A stretch of DNA of 22,359 nucleotides. It comes from Hamiltosporidium magnivora. Taxonomy: Eukaryota; Microsporidia; Dubosqiidae. The notes below the pieces were generated by a model that searched no databases, was not told where the DNA came from, and saw only the letters and a list, made by a program, of their open reading frames with translations. Where the stretch lies: the NCBI GenBank assembly GCA_004325065.1, contig PITI01000099.1:1-22359 (forward strand), in the 5' to 3' direction. Positions within the stretch are counted from its first letter, which is position 1; every line of letters starts with the position of its first letter. This document shows, piece after piece, positions 1-8,879 of the stretch. A program made the translations under genes and the position numbers.

Positions 1-556
1 ACTTATATGGAGTCATTTTAGACGTCCTAATAACATATAGCTAGTATAACAAAAATATAGTATTCCTGGTTGTTTAAACGGTCTGTATTTTTGTATCTCC
101 AGGGGCAAAAACTTTAAAAATAATAAAAAAATCCGGGTTTCGATGTTTTTGACTGAAATTACGTACAAGTTACATCATGATTTCTAATATAGTTACGTTA
201 AAAACTACAAAGTAAGTTTATTTTAGAATCGCCACAGGTTTTTTAGATCATCCCCTAAATATACAAAATCAAGGGAACAACCGAAAATGAAGTGTATTTT
301 TATTCCACCAAACAAACATTAAAAATACTTTCACGCAAATTGGTAATAATCCTTACCAAGCAAATAGTTTTAAATGTGATTTACTTCCCTCTACCATCAA
401 TTTTCTAGTTTAAATGAAAAAATTGATTTTTTTATTTTTTTTTAAAAAACGTAAATAGGGGTTCTTATTTAAAGATTTCTTAAAAAACCAATTTTTTATT
501 TCCACAAAATAAATTCTCTTTTTTTTTATTTTACATTTGAAATAATCACCCTTTTA
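1..556. other. AT-rich intergenic stretch upstream of eS28
   Basis: I find no gene here on either strand. The right half is very A/T-rich, with T and A runs between 419 and 535, typical of a microsporidian 5' flank. A slightly less AT-rich part begins near 100 with CAGGGGC followed by A-rich DNA. This loosely recalls hAT transposon ends, but no partner end is visible, so I do not call an element. Confidence 0.5.
549..551 (+). promoter_or_regulatory. CCC start-proximal motif of eS28
   Basis: CCC lies five bases before the ATG at 557. CCC-like motifs just upstream of start codons are known microsporidian expression signals. The same five-base spacing recurs at three other genes in this window. 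Confidence 0.65.
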
Positions 557-760
557 ATGGACACACAAATCAAAGAATATCATGCAGAAGTTCAACAACT
601 ATTCAGTAGATCAGGCCCAGGTGGTGCACTTACGTTATGTCATCTTAAGCTTTTGGATACCGGAAGAAGTTTACACCGAGCTATTATGGGACCAGTTAGA
701 GTCGGAGATATCATTACTTTACTTGATTGTGAGCGTGAACATAAGAGAGGAAGATATTAA
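557..760 (+). CDS. RPS28: 40S ribosomal protein eS28
   Basis: This 67-residue protein is eS28, a small-subunit ribosomal protein of the 40S head near the mRNA exit region. The match rests on the family's conserved C-terminal block: GPVRVGDIITLLDCEREHKR corresponds to the usual GPVRxGDxLxLLExEREARR. The segment before it, with LLDTGRSLHRAIMGPV, corresponds to the family's FMDDTSRSIIRNVKGPV. Length is close to the usual 64-69 residues. The N-terminal half is unusually divergent: the common RVTKVLGRTG segment appears as EVQQLFSRSG. The start is supported by the CCC motif five bases upstream. The next gene begins 96 bases downstream on the same strand. It is one of the least ambiguous genes in the window. 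Confidence 0.93.
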   Translation: MDTQIKEYHAEVQQLFSRSGPGGALTLCHLKLLDTGRSLHRAIMGPVRVGDIITLLDCEREHKRGRY

Positions 761-856
761 AAAAAAATAAAAAAATAATAATTTTTCATTTAAATCTTCT
801 TTTTCATTTTATTCTTTTGTTTTATTTTTTTAAAAATTATATTTTGAAATCCATGC

Positions 857-2116
857 ATGCATGAAGAAGATAATTACGAAGAAGAATCAAATGAAACTGA
901 AAAGATAAATATTAATAATAAATATTTTATTTGTAATAAAAAACCATTTATATTCAGTATAGATGATCTTACACCGTGTTATAATATAGAGGAGAATTGT
1001 AAAGAAGAGTGTTTAGAATTTTATAAAAATAATATTTTAAGTTATAAAGCATCTATTTTTATTGAAAGACTTGGTTATTTACTTAAAGAAGATATTATAA
1101 AAATAAATCAAGAATTTAATAAAAATATTTGTAAAAATTTTAAAATTCATGAAAAAGCTGGTAGGCATTTTTATACAATTAATTCTGAAAAAAATAAAAA
1201 TTATTTTTTTAATGAACATAAAACAGAAAATAATAATTTCAAAATAACTAATTCAACCTTTGACACATACATTCCTCCTTTGAAATCTCCAGGGTTACCT
1301 TATAAAATTAAAAATATGAATCTTTTTGAAAATTTATTTAAAAAAATTTTATACCAAAATGATTTGCAGTGTGAATGGAATGAATGTATAAAAATCCTTA
1401 AGAACAACAATATTTTCAATTCTATCGATTGTAATATTCAGAAAAAAAGAATATACGATTTATATTTAGAAGAACGAACAAAATATTTTGAAAAATTCAA
1501 TTTAGAAAAAAATACAAATTTAAGCAAAAATAATATTATTTCTCCTTTTGATCCCGATGATTTAAAAGAAATCTGTGAAATAATCAAATCTAAATATGAA
1601 ATAAATCCCGAACTTTCTTATAACGACATTAAAAATGATTTTGATCTACAAAAATACGAAAAATTTAAAATATTAGAATCTTTCAAATTAATCTATAAAA
1701 ATATGTATATTGATATTAAAAATAATTGTAAAAATAATAAAGAATCAATAAATAGTTCGGATGCCAATCTATTAAGTTATGATAACAACTTAACTCAAAG
1801 TTTATATCTTGAATATAAAGAAATGTTAAATGATATGTACAAATCAGGAATGATATTTTATAAGATGAAATTTAAAGAATTTATCGTTTTAATAAAAGAA
1901 AAATCAATATTTATTAGAATGCTAAAATACAGTGGATTTCCTGTCAAAGTTTTATTTTTTGAATTTATTCAAACTATTAATAATAGATTGAAAGTATATG
2001 AGAATAAATTAGGTTGTAATGAACCTGTAAATTTAAATTCTATTGACTTAAAAGCAATACAAACGTATTTTATACGAAGAAATAATGAATTAGAAAAAGA
2101 AGAAGGCGAACTTTAA
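857..2116 (+). CDS. FF-repeat protein, Prp40/TCERG1-like
   Basis: A 419-residue acidic, Asn/Lys-rich protein. Residues about 156-208 fit an FF domain: LFKKILYQND, then W174 and a helix, ending in KKRIYDLYLEER, which is the usual hydrophobic/Tyr-Leu C-terminal helix. Two weaker copies follow: about 232-283, with YEKFKILESFKLIY, and about 337-380, with KFKEFIVLIKEK. FF repeats occur in the splicing factor Prp40 and in TCERG1/CA150, where they bind phosphorylated peptides and splicing or transcription partners. No WW domain is visible at the N-terminus, where Prp40 carries two. If the call is right, the protein is a trimmed nuclear U1 snRNP-associated factor. The ATG at 857 is the first in this frame after an upstream stop. 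It lacks a clean CCC motif, with only CC at 851-852. The function is inferred; the open frame itself is certain. Confidence 0.6.
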   Translation: MHEEDNYEEESNETEKININNKYFICNKKPFIFSIDDLTPCYNIEENCKEECLEFYKNNILSYKASIFIERLGYLLKEDIIKINQEFNKNICKNFKIHEKAGRHFYTINSEKNKNYFFNEHKTENNNFKITNSTFDTYIPPLKSPGLPYKIKNMNLFENLFKKILYQNDLQCEWNECIKILKNNNIFNSIDCNIQKKRIYDLYLEERTKYFEKFNLEKNTNLSKNNIISPFDPDDLKEICEIIKSKYEINPELSYNDIKNDFDLQKYEKFKILESFKLIYKNMYIDIKNNCKNNKESINSSDANLLSYDNNLTQSLYLEYKEMLNDMYKSGMIFYKMKFKEFIVLIKEKSIFIRMLKYSGFPVKVLFFEFIQTINNRLKVYENKLGCNEPVNLNSIDLKAIQTYFIRRNNELEKEEGEL

Positions 2117-2339
2117 AAAATTTACTCTATTAAATTATTCCATTAAATTTTTAAAAAATAAGTACAATTTATATTTCTCAATAAAATATTATAATATTAT
2201 TTTTTTCTATTTATTTCCGTTATTTCAAGTCAATACCTTAAGTTCAATTTTTTATCTTTAGATTCGAGTTAAATAAATTTCAATTTATTTAATAAATATT
2301 TTTTCTTTACTGATTATTATACTGCCAATTGAGAGAAAT
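2117..2339. other. AT-rich 3' flank
   Basis: This A/T-rich DNA follows the stop codon of the FF-repeat gene. I see no gene or clear element. Confidence 0.4.
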
Positions 2340-2960
2340 TGGGGTGGTTAGATCTATTTTTTGAATCTGTAAGATTTTTTGCATTAATCACTGGCTTTCC
2401 GTCTTGAAACCATTACTCTTGTCAATTAAAACAAACAGTTTCAAATTTCTATTTATGAATAAAGATTGAATCCATAACTTATTTTTACTTTTACCAGTGG
2501 CTTTTTAAGATTCATTTTATAGTATTTTGTTGCAATACCATCTCACTAATCACATATAAACCAATTCACACGTAAAATTATAAGAATGACTTAAAAATTC
2601 AGCTATTTTTATTTGAATGGTGTAATTTATGAAAAATCTGACATGTTTTCTGAAAAGTAATTTTGATTTAAATATCTGTTATCTTATTGTATTTTTAATT
2701 AAAAAATATATTTTGGATCCATTATTATAATTATTGATCAAATACTGATGTCTAATCTTATTTTCATGTAGTAAGTTTAGAAGGTTTTTAATAAAGGGAC
2801 TCCAACTTCTTTCTTAAACTTAAATTTTTGTTTACCTAAAAGAATGAAATGTTAATCAAACTACTTTACGGGTATCAGGTGTAGTTTATCTATGTATTTG
2901 CTTTAAGTTGAACTGCAAGGTATTCTAAGGTTTTATCCATTTGATTATGGTACAAACTTA
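2340..2960 (-). mobile_element. Degraded non-LTR retrotransposon 3' fragment
   Basis: This stretch aligns by eye, in order and at similar spacing, with the better copy at the right end of the window (21400-21950). The best anchor is TATTTTGTTGCAATACC near 2522, against TATTTTGTCACAATACC near 21560. On the minus strand the latter encodes the DGIVTKY segment. Flanking matches include CTCTT followed by a CAAA-rich block near 2415 and the ATTATAAGAATGACTTA block near 2578. No reading frame survives. It is a far older copy than the one at the right end. The boundaries are approximate. Confidence 0.5.
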
Positions 2961-3457
2961 ATCTTTCTGTTTATCAAAAATGCCTTTTCATCCTGAATGT
3001 AGCAAAAAACTGTTTCGTTGAGCGAACAACTGTTTCTTTATTAAGATACTTTATAAAATCACAGATTTATAATCAAAAAAATCTTATTATTAAGAATTTT
3101 AATTTTTTTGAAATTATTTTTTATGATCAGATTTTTTAATAAAATCTAGGTTTTAAATACATTCCTCTCTTTTAAATGATTTAAATTTAATATAATCTCT
3201 ATCTTCCTGTTCTAAAACCAATGCTTTTTTTACGTTACTTGTCGGTGGCTTCTATCGTAACGTCATATTAAATCTGATTACAATATTTAATGTCTAAAAT
3301 AATTTTTTAATGATTCATATTATATAAAAAAATCAATTGAATGAATAATCTCAACGATTCTAACTAAATATTTTCATTGGATTTGTTTTAAAAATTAAGT
3401 ATAGAAGAAAATTATATATAAAGCACAGAAATTCTTTTATTTTAAAATAATAGAAAA
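2961..3457. other. Intergenic, nothing recognised
   Basis: AT-rich DNA with many stops in all frames. The retrotransposon fragment to the left may extend into it, but I could not follow the similarity further. Confidence 0.35.
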
Positions 3458-3706
3458 TTATTTCTCTTTTTTTTCTTCATTATACTCCAGAACATTAATT
3501 TCTCGCATTTTCGGTTGTTTACGAACTGATTTTAAATCAATAAATAAAGATTGAAGAGATACAGGTGGTGTATTCCTACGGTTTTCAGAAATAACAGAGT
3601 TTTCTTTTTTGTTACATTTTCCAGCGGCATTCTCAAGTTCCTTTTAACCAGATGAACTACTCAAAGATATAAACATCATTATAAGAAAATTTTTTAAAAA
3701 AAACAT
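3458..3706 (-). pseudogene. Small secreted-protein frame broken by one TAA
   Basis: On the minus strand an ATG at 3706 opens an 83-codon frame with a single in-frame TAA at codon 21 and a normal stop at 3458-3460. Codons 1-20 read as a typical signal peptide (MFFLKNFLIMMFISLSSSSG). After the stop come 61 charged residues, beginning KELENAAGKC and ending EYNEEKKEK. A 249-base frame with only one stop is unusual in DNA this AT-rich. The stop also falls right at the predicted signal-peptide boundary. I do not recognise the protein. It is most likely a small secreted protein gene silenced by a point mutation. A sequencing error or an accidental frame remains possible, and no CCC motif sits at the usual distance. 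Confidence 0.4.
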
Positions 3707-3960
3707 GGTTTTACAAATATTTTTTAAAATTTATATTCAATTTGAAGCTAATTGGTTGTTTTTTGATTAAAATTGGTATAAAAAAATAAATTTCACCTAA
3801 AAATTTTCCTCTTTTAACCAAAACTTTTATTAAATTTAATTTTTTTTTCTATAATATGATATTTTAATTTACTTTAAATGTGTGTCTGTGATTTTTTTAA
3901 TTTAAATATTATTTTTATTTACAAAAAAATTTTCAAAAAAATACTTGAAGAAAATTACGA
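3707..3960. other. AT-rich intergenic
   Basis: A/T-rich DNA with long T runs between the broken secreted-protein frame and the decayed frame at 3961. No gene is seen. Confidence 0.35.
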
Positions 3961-4207
3961 ATGAAATTCAAAGTCAAACCCACCCACGCTCTTGGTATAC
4001 GCATAGCTGAATATAAAGCATGTTTTAAGCAAGCAAATACCAAAATGACTGAATGCTTAAATTTATACCGAAAGAATGCATCTACCTATGAATAAGACGA
4101 AGCATTGATTTATATGAGAGATTGAACAAAAACGGAGAAGTTGGAAAAATATTGCAGATCAGGCCGGGGTTAAAAGGTTTATTGAAGAAAGTAAAAATGA
4201 CGAAATA
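3961..4207 (+). pseudogene. Decayed coding frame, identity unknown
   Basis: An ATG at 3961 opens 44 codons (MKFKVKPTHALGIRIAEYKA and on) before a stop near 4093. A shifted frame then continues, reading IRRSIDLYERLNKNGEVGKI, for about 38 codons to a stop near 4205. Local base composition is clearly less AT-rich than the surroundings, and both pieces have balanced amino-acid content. This suggests one gene broken by a frameshift rather than chance frames. I do not recognise the product. It could equally be part of a mobile element. Boundaries are approximate. Confidence 0.3.
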
Positions 4208-4239
4208 AATAACACTTTAACAAACAATATGTTTTTATT

Positions 4240-4600
4240 TTATTTAAACTACCTTCTTAAAAAAATTTTCAATTTTTTAAATATTTTCCTCCAACAAATA
4301 ATCAAAGAAATTTGAACCCTCGTTTTTGCTATTTTGGTGTCAAAAATACGATTGAGCTCATAAAATTAAAAATTTTTCTTTTATATTTCCTTGTTTAACA
4401 TTTTACTTCTCATTACTAGATTATCTTAAGGGGGTACTGATTCTTCAGGCATTTCATCACTTTTAATGACACACATTCCCAGCTATATTCGACTTTGAGG
4501 CTTGACTCAAGTTCCTTTCGCCGCACAAAAGAAATTGTTACAAATATTTTCTTGTGTAATATCTTCTAAATTATGTCTCTCCGTTCAAGAAATGAATATA
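4240..4600 (-). mobile_element. Degraded non-LTR retrotransposon 3' end
   Basis: This stretch matches 21160-21540 of the better copy in the same order. Clear anchors are ACAAAAGAAATTGTT near 4526 (ref. CAAAAGAAATTGTTTCGAC), TAATGACACAC near 4464 (ref. TAATGACACTTAATG) and the block TTTAACATTTTACTTCTC near 4395 (ref. TTTTAACATCATCTTCCTC). It covers the C-terminal codons of the element plus its 3' untranslated region. It overlaps the region covered by the fragment at 2340-2960 but differs in sequence, so it is a separate insertion. It ends about 100 bases beyond the 3' end of the prefoldin gene. Confidence 0.55.
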
Positions 4601-4698
4601 ATCTATTAAATTATAAAAAAAACGAAATAAAAAAATAATAAACAACCACATCTAAAGAAATTTAAAATGTTTTGACAGACAAAGTAGATTTATAAATA

Positions 4699-5016
4699 TT
4701 ATTTTTGCAAACTTACACCCAATTCATCAACTTTTAATAGTTCATTATCCATTTCTTTGATTCTATTTTTACAATACGATACAATATCATCGCAGTCAGA
4801 AGAAACAAGCACACCGTTTATTTCTCGGTAAAACTTGAATTTTTCATTACTCTTTAAATTCTTAGGAGAATATTCTTCCGTATTTTTATTTTTAAATTTG
4901 TGATTAGACAATAAATAAATTGATTTTAGTATTTTTTCGTATTTATATTTTTTATCCAAAAGATCTAGTTTAAGACATCTAAGCGCCTCAACTAATTTAT
5001 CTGATTCAACCGACAT
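4699..5016 (-). CDS. Prefoldin beta-type subunit, probably subunit 2
   Basis: A 105-residue protein when started at 5016. Residues from about 60 on (KFKFYREINGVLV, then the helix SYCKNRIKEMDNELLKV) fit the prefoldin beta-type pattern. In that family a hairpin motif close to RxxGGVLVE is followed by a C-terminal coiled-coil helix. The Arg before the hairpin points to subunit 2 (Gim4/PFD2). The N-terminal third is a long predicted helix, as expected. Prefoldin is a cytosolic hexamer that hands nascent actin and tubulin to the CCT chaperonin. I chose the second Met (MSVESDK) because CCCC lies five bases before it. The upstream ATG at 5031 would add MIPLY and place that motif inside the gene. It is divergent from CDC37. 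A generic small coiled-coil protein is the main alternative. Confidence 0.55.
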   Translation of the reverse strand: MSVESDKLVEALRCLKLDLLDKKYKYEKILKSIYLLSNHKFKNKNTEEYSPKNLKSNEKFKFYREINGVLVSSDCDDIVSYCKNRIKEMDNELLKVDELGVSLQK

Positions 5017-5021
5017 ATACA

Positions 5022-5025
5022 GGGG
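5022..5025 (-). promoter_or_regulatory. CCCC motif deciding the prefoldin start
   Basis: On the minus strand CCCC precedes the ATG at 5016 by five bases, the same spacing as at eS28, CDC37 and the 766-residue secreted protein. It favours this ATG over the one at 5031. Confidence 0.6.
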
Positions 5026-5476
5026 TATCATGATATTGAATTATGAAAGTGGCAGATGGTAATAAGATTACATACAAAAAAATACTAAGATCAATTTATT
5101 TATTGTTGTAATAAAAATAATTTACTACCAGAATGAAAGATTACAGGCTGCAGAAAATGAAATATAATGCGTAGAAAATAAAATAAAAAATTATTTTATG
5201 TGAGAAATTTTACATTTTGTTTCCGTTCATTTACTTCTTTATATCAAAAATTCCAGTAAGACAAAGTGTATTGCCAAAAAATTGTTCCAATCATAAGTAT
5301 TATTAAATGATGGTTTTTTTATATGATAAGCAGTCTTCAACTTATAAATTATCTTTTAAATAATAAGTATCTTCAAAACTTTTTATTCTTCATATTTTTG
5401 AAAAAAATAATTTTTCGTTCCAAATTTAAAAACTCATTGGCTTCTTGTAAAAATTTATATTTTTCTTATCTATTAA
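5026..5476. other. Shared divergent promoter region
   Basis: About 450 bases lie between the prefoldin gene (minus) and CDC37 (plus), so both promoters must lie here. The sequence is AT-rich with no convincing gene. A frame opening at 5323 reads into CDC37, but its first 54 codons are a Phe/Leu/Lys-rich run typical of AT-rich non-coding DNA and have no counterpart in Cdc37 proteins. Confidence 0.5.
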
Positions 5477-5479
5477 CCC
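5477..5479 (+). promoter_or_regulatory. CCC start-proximal motif of CDC37
   Basis: CCC lies five bases before the ATG at 5485. It picks the MVIDYSK start over the upstream in-frame ATG at 5323. Confidence 0.65.
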
Positions 5480-5484
5480 ATACG

Positions 5485-6123
5485 ATGGTAATTGATTATT
5501 CCAAGATTAACGATATTCAATTAAGTAGTGATTCAAATGAAGAAGTACATCCCAATATAGATAAAAAGAGTTATCATAGATATATGAAAGCATTGCGAGA
5601 ACAAAAGAAAGAAGAAAAGCGTAAAAGAATAATTGAATTAGATCAAATGATATCAACAGAACTTTCAAATACGAAAAAACAAGAATTTTTAGAAGAAAGA
5701 AATAAATTAAATGAAGAAATACAACCAAGAATTAGAGATGTTTCTGATAATGTTTTTTCGTTTGGTACCAAACAGAAACAAGAGATAGAACCAGAGGATT
5801 TGCTTATGAAATTGCTTAATATGCAAGCAATGAGTGAATTTTCTGATATAATGAATAATCATATCGTTAATATTGATGAATTTGAGGAATTTGTTTTGTA
5901 CAATTTAAGTGAAAATATTAAAATAGGAAATGATGAAGCGGGATTCTATCTATCAAGAATCGTCATATTAATAAAATACCTTAAAGAACATGGTGATAGG
6001 TTTATTGCTGTTTTCACAGATAAATTTAAAAATCAAAAAAGTCAAGAATTATTTGATAAAGAGTGTCAGATGTATTATAATTCAGCAAAAGAAGCAATTA
6101 TTCGTAATTCGAATCAAATTTAA
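5485..6123 (+). CDS. CDC37: Hsp90 co-chaperone Cdc37
   Basis: A 212-residue protein. The N-terminus MVIDYSKINDIQLSSDSNEE, followed by HPNIDKKSYHRY, is the Cdc37 signature (MxVDYSKWDxIELSDDxD, then HPNVDKKSF). Ser14 and Ser17 sit where the CK2-phosphorylated serines of fungal Cdc37 sit, and Ser17 has Glu at +3. The Trp usual after YSK is Ile here. A charged coiled coil follows (about 28-90). A helical region (about 110-205), with YLSRIVILIKYLKEHGDRF and a following FTDKFK segment, matches the Hsp90-binding middle domain. The protein ends soon after, so the C-terminal domain of longer relatives is missing. Cdc37 delivers client kinases to Hsp90 in the cytosol. The start is set by homology and by the CCC motif. 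The neighbouring divergent gene is also a chaperone component. Confidence 0.9.
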   Translation: MVIDYSKINDIQLSSDSNEEVHPNIDKKSYHRYMKALREQKKEEKRKRIIELDQMISTELSNTKKQEFLEERNKLNEEIQPRIRDVSDNVFSFGTKQKQEIEPEDLLMKLLNMQAMSEFSDIMNNHIVNIDEFEEFVLYNLSENIKIGNDEAGFYLSRIVILIKYLKEHGDRFIAVFTDKFKNQKSQELFDKECQMYYNSAKEAIIRNSNQI

Positions 6124-8879
6124 GCGATATTTATTCATCTGTTTCACAATTACCGCAAGTCTAATTATAATTAAAAGGTGTTTTATAATTAAAAATTTCT
6201 ATCCATTCTTACATATTGTAGACTTTTTTGAAACAAGATTGAGATTTATTAAATTTAAAAATTTTAAGTTTCTTATTTTTATATTAGAAGTAAGCCCAAT
6301 TATGATATTTAAATTTCAAAAATATTATATGTCTTATTTATGACTCGATATGTCTATATTTTTTTAACTTTATTTTAAACCCATTAAATCTAGTTAAAAC
6401 ACACATATATTATACTGTTTTCACTATATATAGTTCTATTTTTAACATAGAAAACTACCTCTTGACCTTCGTAAGTATCCCATGTGATTCATACATCAAA
6501 AAGCTTTTCATCCAGAAGAGTGTGAACAATTTTTGGGGAGTAGAGCAGTTGATTAAAGTGTGGTGATGGTCATTGCTGATGTGTAATCACAGACCGATAC
6601 CGATTTTACTGCCCCCCCCAAAAAAAAAAAAAAGACTTGCATACTTCCAGTATTCTCTATGTTCCTTAATTAAAAAAGACTTCGAGCATAGATATATCGC
6701 GGAAGTTTGAATTAGGCTTCCCTGTAATTTCATTGTCATATATAAAGATAAAATATGTACCCTGCCTCTCTTATTTAATTAAAAGGTATTTTATTTTGGT
6801 ATTTTACTCGCTAAGCTCGCTAACACGAGCAAATAAATGCTATTTTTTATGATTTGTGCGAAATTTACCTACGAGTTAAGTTTTATTTCCAATTTATAAA
6901 TATAAATAAATGCAAAGTGGGTTGTAAAATAATATATCCCGTTTTGTAAACCCACTCTCTTAAATATTTCTACAAAATAGCCGGAAATATAATGGAATTT
7001 ATCTCAGAAAAAATTCAAATGATGGTTTCTGCACCAATATCACTTAGATATTAATGTGTAAATGGGTTTGGTGTGGCTTTATTCTCTTATATATTCTCGT
7101 TTTTAAGGCACAATTTTTCTATTTATATCAGCCATAAAAATAAATCAAGAAATAATTTAGTTTTATACTAATACCTATTTAATTTATTAAAATAGTCAAT
7201 CTGTAAAAAAACGATGATTTTCTATGCCTCATTTATAAAATTCCATTCTCTTTATCGAGAACAAGAAAATAAGGTTCGTTTTTTTCTACTTGAACACTAC
7301 TATCGCACTTTTAAGCAATGTTCTGAAATTAACTCCTGACTTCAATAACAAGACAAACGGCTTTATTCACCCATTTTAGGATGATATTGCACAAGTTTGA
7401 CATACAGTTAATTGGCATTCGATCTGGGCATTATCATGGTTTACCTCCAAGCATCATATAACTAGGACACAATGAAATATTCGGCAGAAAGCGTTTCTGT
7501 CAACATGAACTCTAGAACATCACAAACATATTTATATAAAGGTTATTTATAATATGTAAATTATAGATATCTTCAAGTCATGCGGCACTCAAGTTAGGAA
7601 ACTAACTAATAGCCTCGAAATCTTATTATGCTAAAGAAACATGGGCGAAAGCATATCTGAGGAAAATAGACTTGAATATTCATAAGGCTCGAATATATCA
7701 TGATTTATTAAACATTTTAGAGTCATTTCGAAGTTTATGGCGATTTACATATACACGGATTAAAAATGCACAAATAACTCATAATATAATCGTCCTCTGA
7801 ATAAAATAAATATACGATTTTTAGTTTGAATTATTTTTTATTTTCATACATCGGATTTTTTTATCGAAATTTAAAAACAATTTTGGTTAAACATAGCTCC
7901 CAAAGATTTCTTATACAGCTAAAGTTAAAAATAAATACCATAAGATTTTCTTGAGGTTAGGATTTCAAAAGTAGAGAGCTTTCACTGCAACCGAGCTTTC
8001 TCGAGAAAATTTGTAAGTTACCGGCTTGGAAATATTTCTTTAGATTTTATGTTGCGGTACATAATTTCCCCCCATGTCCTTAGTGCCCCGTTATTTCTAA
8101 TACGCCCCCCCTTTTATTTTCAATATATTTATAATCCCATATTCTCTATTCATTGATCTTTAACGTCCCCAGATTAAAATATGAGGTATTTTGTTTCTAA
8201 ATATAACAGGGGTAGTGCAAATCAATGTTTACATAGTTTTAATCTTATTTTTCCCTCCAAAAATATTATCGTAATCAATTTTAAGAATAAAACCATTTTC
8301 TTCTATCTTAAGATTTCTTATTTTTAACCGAACACATATTAAAAAGAAACAAAATAAAATTTAATTCGCTTTATTACAACTTTCTAAACAGCTCTTTTTT
8401 CCGCATTAACATTTTATAATTCTACCATATTATTAATAAAAATATTTGTTACTGTAAAAACAGAATCATCATAAAAAAATTAAACAGAGCGCGTTTGGTC
8501 TTTGTATTAGTATCAAAATCTTTTTTAACGAAAATTTATCACTAATAAGAAGATTTCTTATTGTTTGATTTTAATTTATATTTGTATGATTCTTTTTTAA
8601 TATTTTCGCAGAATGTTTACATATTCCGTATTAGTTACAAATTCTTATCAATTTTAGAAGCAGTAGTTGTTGAAGATGAAGCAAGATATCAAGGCTCATT
8701 TACTTCATTATATATCTCTGAGGCAATCTCTAAATTCTACTGTGTATATACTAGATCATGTTTCCTTGCTGTTATGCATCAGAACTCATTTCGTCGACAA
8801 ATACTAAATCATCGTTTAGTTAATCGCCAACTATACTACCTGAAAGAAGATTATAAATACAAATTAACCATTAAAAGGT
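6124..8879. other. Long gene-poor stretch
   Basis: No intact gene is supported over about 2.75 kb. Base composition is patchy: AT-rich DNA alternates with less AT-rich islands (about 6450-6720, 7300-7800 and 7900-8110), which look like fragments of decayed inserted sequence. The best open stretch is a 64-codon stop-to-stop frame at 7606-7797 (plus) without a clear start. It includes KETWAKAYLRKIDLNIHKAR, which I do not recognise. C-tracts occur at 6612-6619, 8068-8073 and 8105-8111. A plus-strand frame at 8561-8935 has no recognisable domain. It borders the integrase relic and may cover that element's 3' part. Confidence 0.4.
6612..6633. repeat. Homopolymer junction C8-A14
   Basis: Eight C residues are followed directly by fourteen A residues. 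A pure A run at the edge of a less AT-rich island could be the tail of an old retrotransposed insertion, or simply slippage-prone sequence. Confidence 0.5.

Noticed and set aside
5323..5484. N-terminal extension of CDC37 from an upstream in-frame ATG
   Set aside because: Residues are Phe/Leu/Lys-rich with no Cdc37 counterpart, and CCC at 5477-5479 points to the ATG at 5485.
5990..6343. 117-codon plus-strand frame overlapping the end of CDC37
   Set aside because: Its first third is a shadow of CDC37 in another frame. The rest is Phe/Ile/Lys-rich AT-driven sequence without a start motif.
6475..6500. ATGTGATTCATAC shared with the retrotransposon near 21697
   Set aside because: Only about 13 bases match and flanking sequence could not be aligned convincingly.
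8181..8327. 48-codon ORF preceded by CCCC ten bases upstream
   Set aside because: Wrong spacing, Phe/Ile/Asn-rich composition and no recognisable features; likely chance.
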